Shown piece by piece: positions 63,108 through 64,000 of a stretch of DNA of 64,000 bases. Under the pieces are notes generated by a model. That model made no database searches. It saw only the letters and a list, made by a program, of their open reading frames with translations, and had not been told where the DNA came from. The stretch's first letter is position 1, and each line of letters begins with the position of its first letter. This DNA is from Clostridiales bacterium (GTDB lineage: Bacteria; Bacillota; Clostridia; Lachnospirales; Lachnospiraceae): positions 1-64,000 of the forward strand of contig JAJQDV010000072.1 of the NCBI GenBank assembly GCA_021202015.1. Direction: 5' to 3'. Both the position numbers and the translations under genes were made by a program.

Positions 63108-64000
63108 TTACACACTCTCAAATTCTTCCACGATCTCCTTATCCGGCGGCGCTGTCAACAGACTTACCACCACAATGACAATGCAGGAGCAGACAAAGGC
63201 GGGAAGCAGTTCATAGATGCCGAACACGCCTCCGACGGGCGCGATCAGGAACTTCCAGATAAATACCATGGCGCCGCCCACGATCATGCCGGCCAGAGCG
63301 CCGTTGCGGTTTGTCCGTTTCCAGAACAGGGAAAACAGCATCACTCCGCCGAAGGAAGCGCCGAATCCGGCCCACGCAAAGGATACGATCTGGAAAACAG
63401 AGCTGTCCGGATTATGCGCCAGGATCACGGCGACCACGGCGATCACGATCACCGTCAGCCTCGCCAGGAGCATGGATGCTTTCTCGGAGAGTTTGAGACC
63501 CAGGCAGTCCTTCAACAGGTTCTGCGATACGCTGGAGGAGGCCGCAAGGAGCTGCGAATCCGCGGTGGACATCGTACAGGCCAGAATGCCGGCGAGGATC
63601 AGCCCCGCAATGACAACGGCCAGACCTCCGTTGTTGCTTAACAGCATGGCGGTTTTTATGATCAGCGTCTCGGATTCCGATGATGTGGTAAAGATATCAA
63701 TAGCGCCCGCCTGCGACATGGAGTAGCCGATGATTCCGATAAAAATAGCGATAAACATGGCGATCACAACCCATATCGTGGCAATCCGGCGGGACATTTT
63801 TAATTTATCCTCATCCCGGATCCCCATAAAACGAAGCAGGACATGCGGCATACCGAAATAGCCCAGTCCCCAGGCCATGGTGGACGCGATGGTCAGGCTG
63901 CCGTAGGAAGAGGCCGTCCCGGAAGCGGCGTCGTAGGTATGGAACATATCCAGATACCCCGGGAGCGCCTTCGCGTTGTCGACGACGATATCGAGCCCTC
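63108..64000 (-). CDS. putP: Sodium/proline symporter (partial, 5' end beyond the window)
   Basis: The frame stays open to the right edge, adding GLDIVVDNAKALPGYLD before the track start at 63947. About eight C-terminal helices of a sodium-solute symporter are visible. FGMPHVLLRFMGIRDEDKLKMSRRIA and ILACTMSTADSQLLAASSSVSQNL are hallmarks of PutP. The tail PPDKEIVEEFESV is cytoplasmic. It most likely imports proline with sodium. The N-terminal half is outside the window. Confidence 0.9.
   Translation of the reverse strand, partial: GLDIVVDNAKALPGYLDMFHTYDAASGTASSYGSLTIASTMAWGLGYFGMPHVLLRFMGIRDEDKLKMSRRIATIWVVIAMFIAIFIGIIGYSMSQAGAIDIFTTSSESETLIIKTAMLLSNNGGLAVVIAGLILAGILACTMSTADSQLLAASSSVSQNLLKDCLGLKLSEKASMLLARLTVIVIAVVAVILAHNPDSSVFQIVSFAWAGFGASFGGVMLFSLFWKRTNRNGALAGMIVGGAMVFIWKFLIAPVGGVFGIYELLPAFVCSCIVIVVVSLLTAPPDKEIVEEFESV

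Overview
The window looks like chromosome of a moderately GC-rich gut Clostridia, most likely Lachnospiraceae. This is inferred from the zinc-type S14, the long L17, the KOW-domain L14e-like protein in the spc cluster, the flavin reductase/rubredoxin/rubrerythrin oxygen-defence protein, the type 2 ArgC and a tannase. Almost every gene is on the minus strand. I see no phage, CRISPR array or transposase gene.

Layout. 1-520: two tRNA-Ser genes behind a consensus promoter, and a second strong promoter pointing off the left edge, probably into an rRNA operon. 520-5249: a tRNA-t6A and RNA-maturation operon (tsaE, tsaB, rimI, a small zinc protein, rnz, tsaD, ispD). 5456-6646: two membrane proteins (+). 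6720-17395: a long minus-strand array comprising a membrane protein, cdaA, cdaR, HPr, cysD, cysNC, glmM, prfB with a programmed frameshift, an ACT-domain protein and hom. The sulfate-activation pair sits inside what is elsewhere the cdaA-cdaR-glmM cluster. 17442-17605: a foldback MITE-like element. 18169-23722: metY, citrate synthase, a PAPS-type sulfotransferase and a transglutaminase-like lipoprotein. 23862-28699: redox and nucleotide housekeeping (TrxB-like, NudC, dCMP deaminase, Nudix) and argC. 28890-31450: an amino-acid ABC importer (+). 31476-38672: a tannase, the HRB-rubrerythrin fusion, and an MMPL transporter with a heptad-repeat partner. 39586-56385: the complete S10-spc-alpha ribosomal protein cluster including secY, adk, map, infA, rpmJ and rpoA. 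56840-64000: a methyltransferase, a truncated VOC chimera, CorA, an M20 peptidase, YbaK, an alpha/beta hydrolase, a cytidylate-kinase-like protein and a partial PutP.

The most interesting signals are non-coding. (1) A dispersed ~88-bp element occurs six times plus one fragment in 64 kb, in both orientations. It folds into two hairpins whose stems change in compensating pairs between copies. (2) A 162-nt four-way-junction-like element lies between rpsH and rplF inside the spc operon. (3) The prfB frameshift site carries UAA instead of the usual UGA. (4) A flavin reductase-rubredoxin gene is fused in frame to rubrerythrin, with a perfect internal Shine-Dalgarno still present. (5) A complete PAPS-making module is present together with a sulfotransferase, and no PAPS reductase is visible here.

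All assignments come from reading the translated ORFs and the DNA by eye; no database search was possible.
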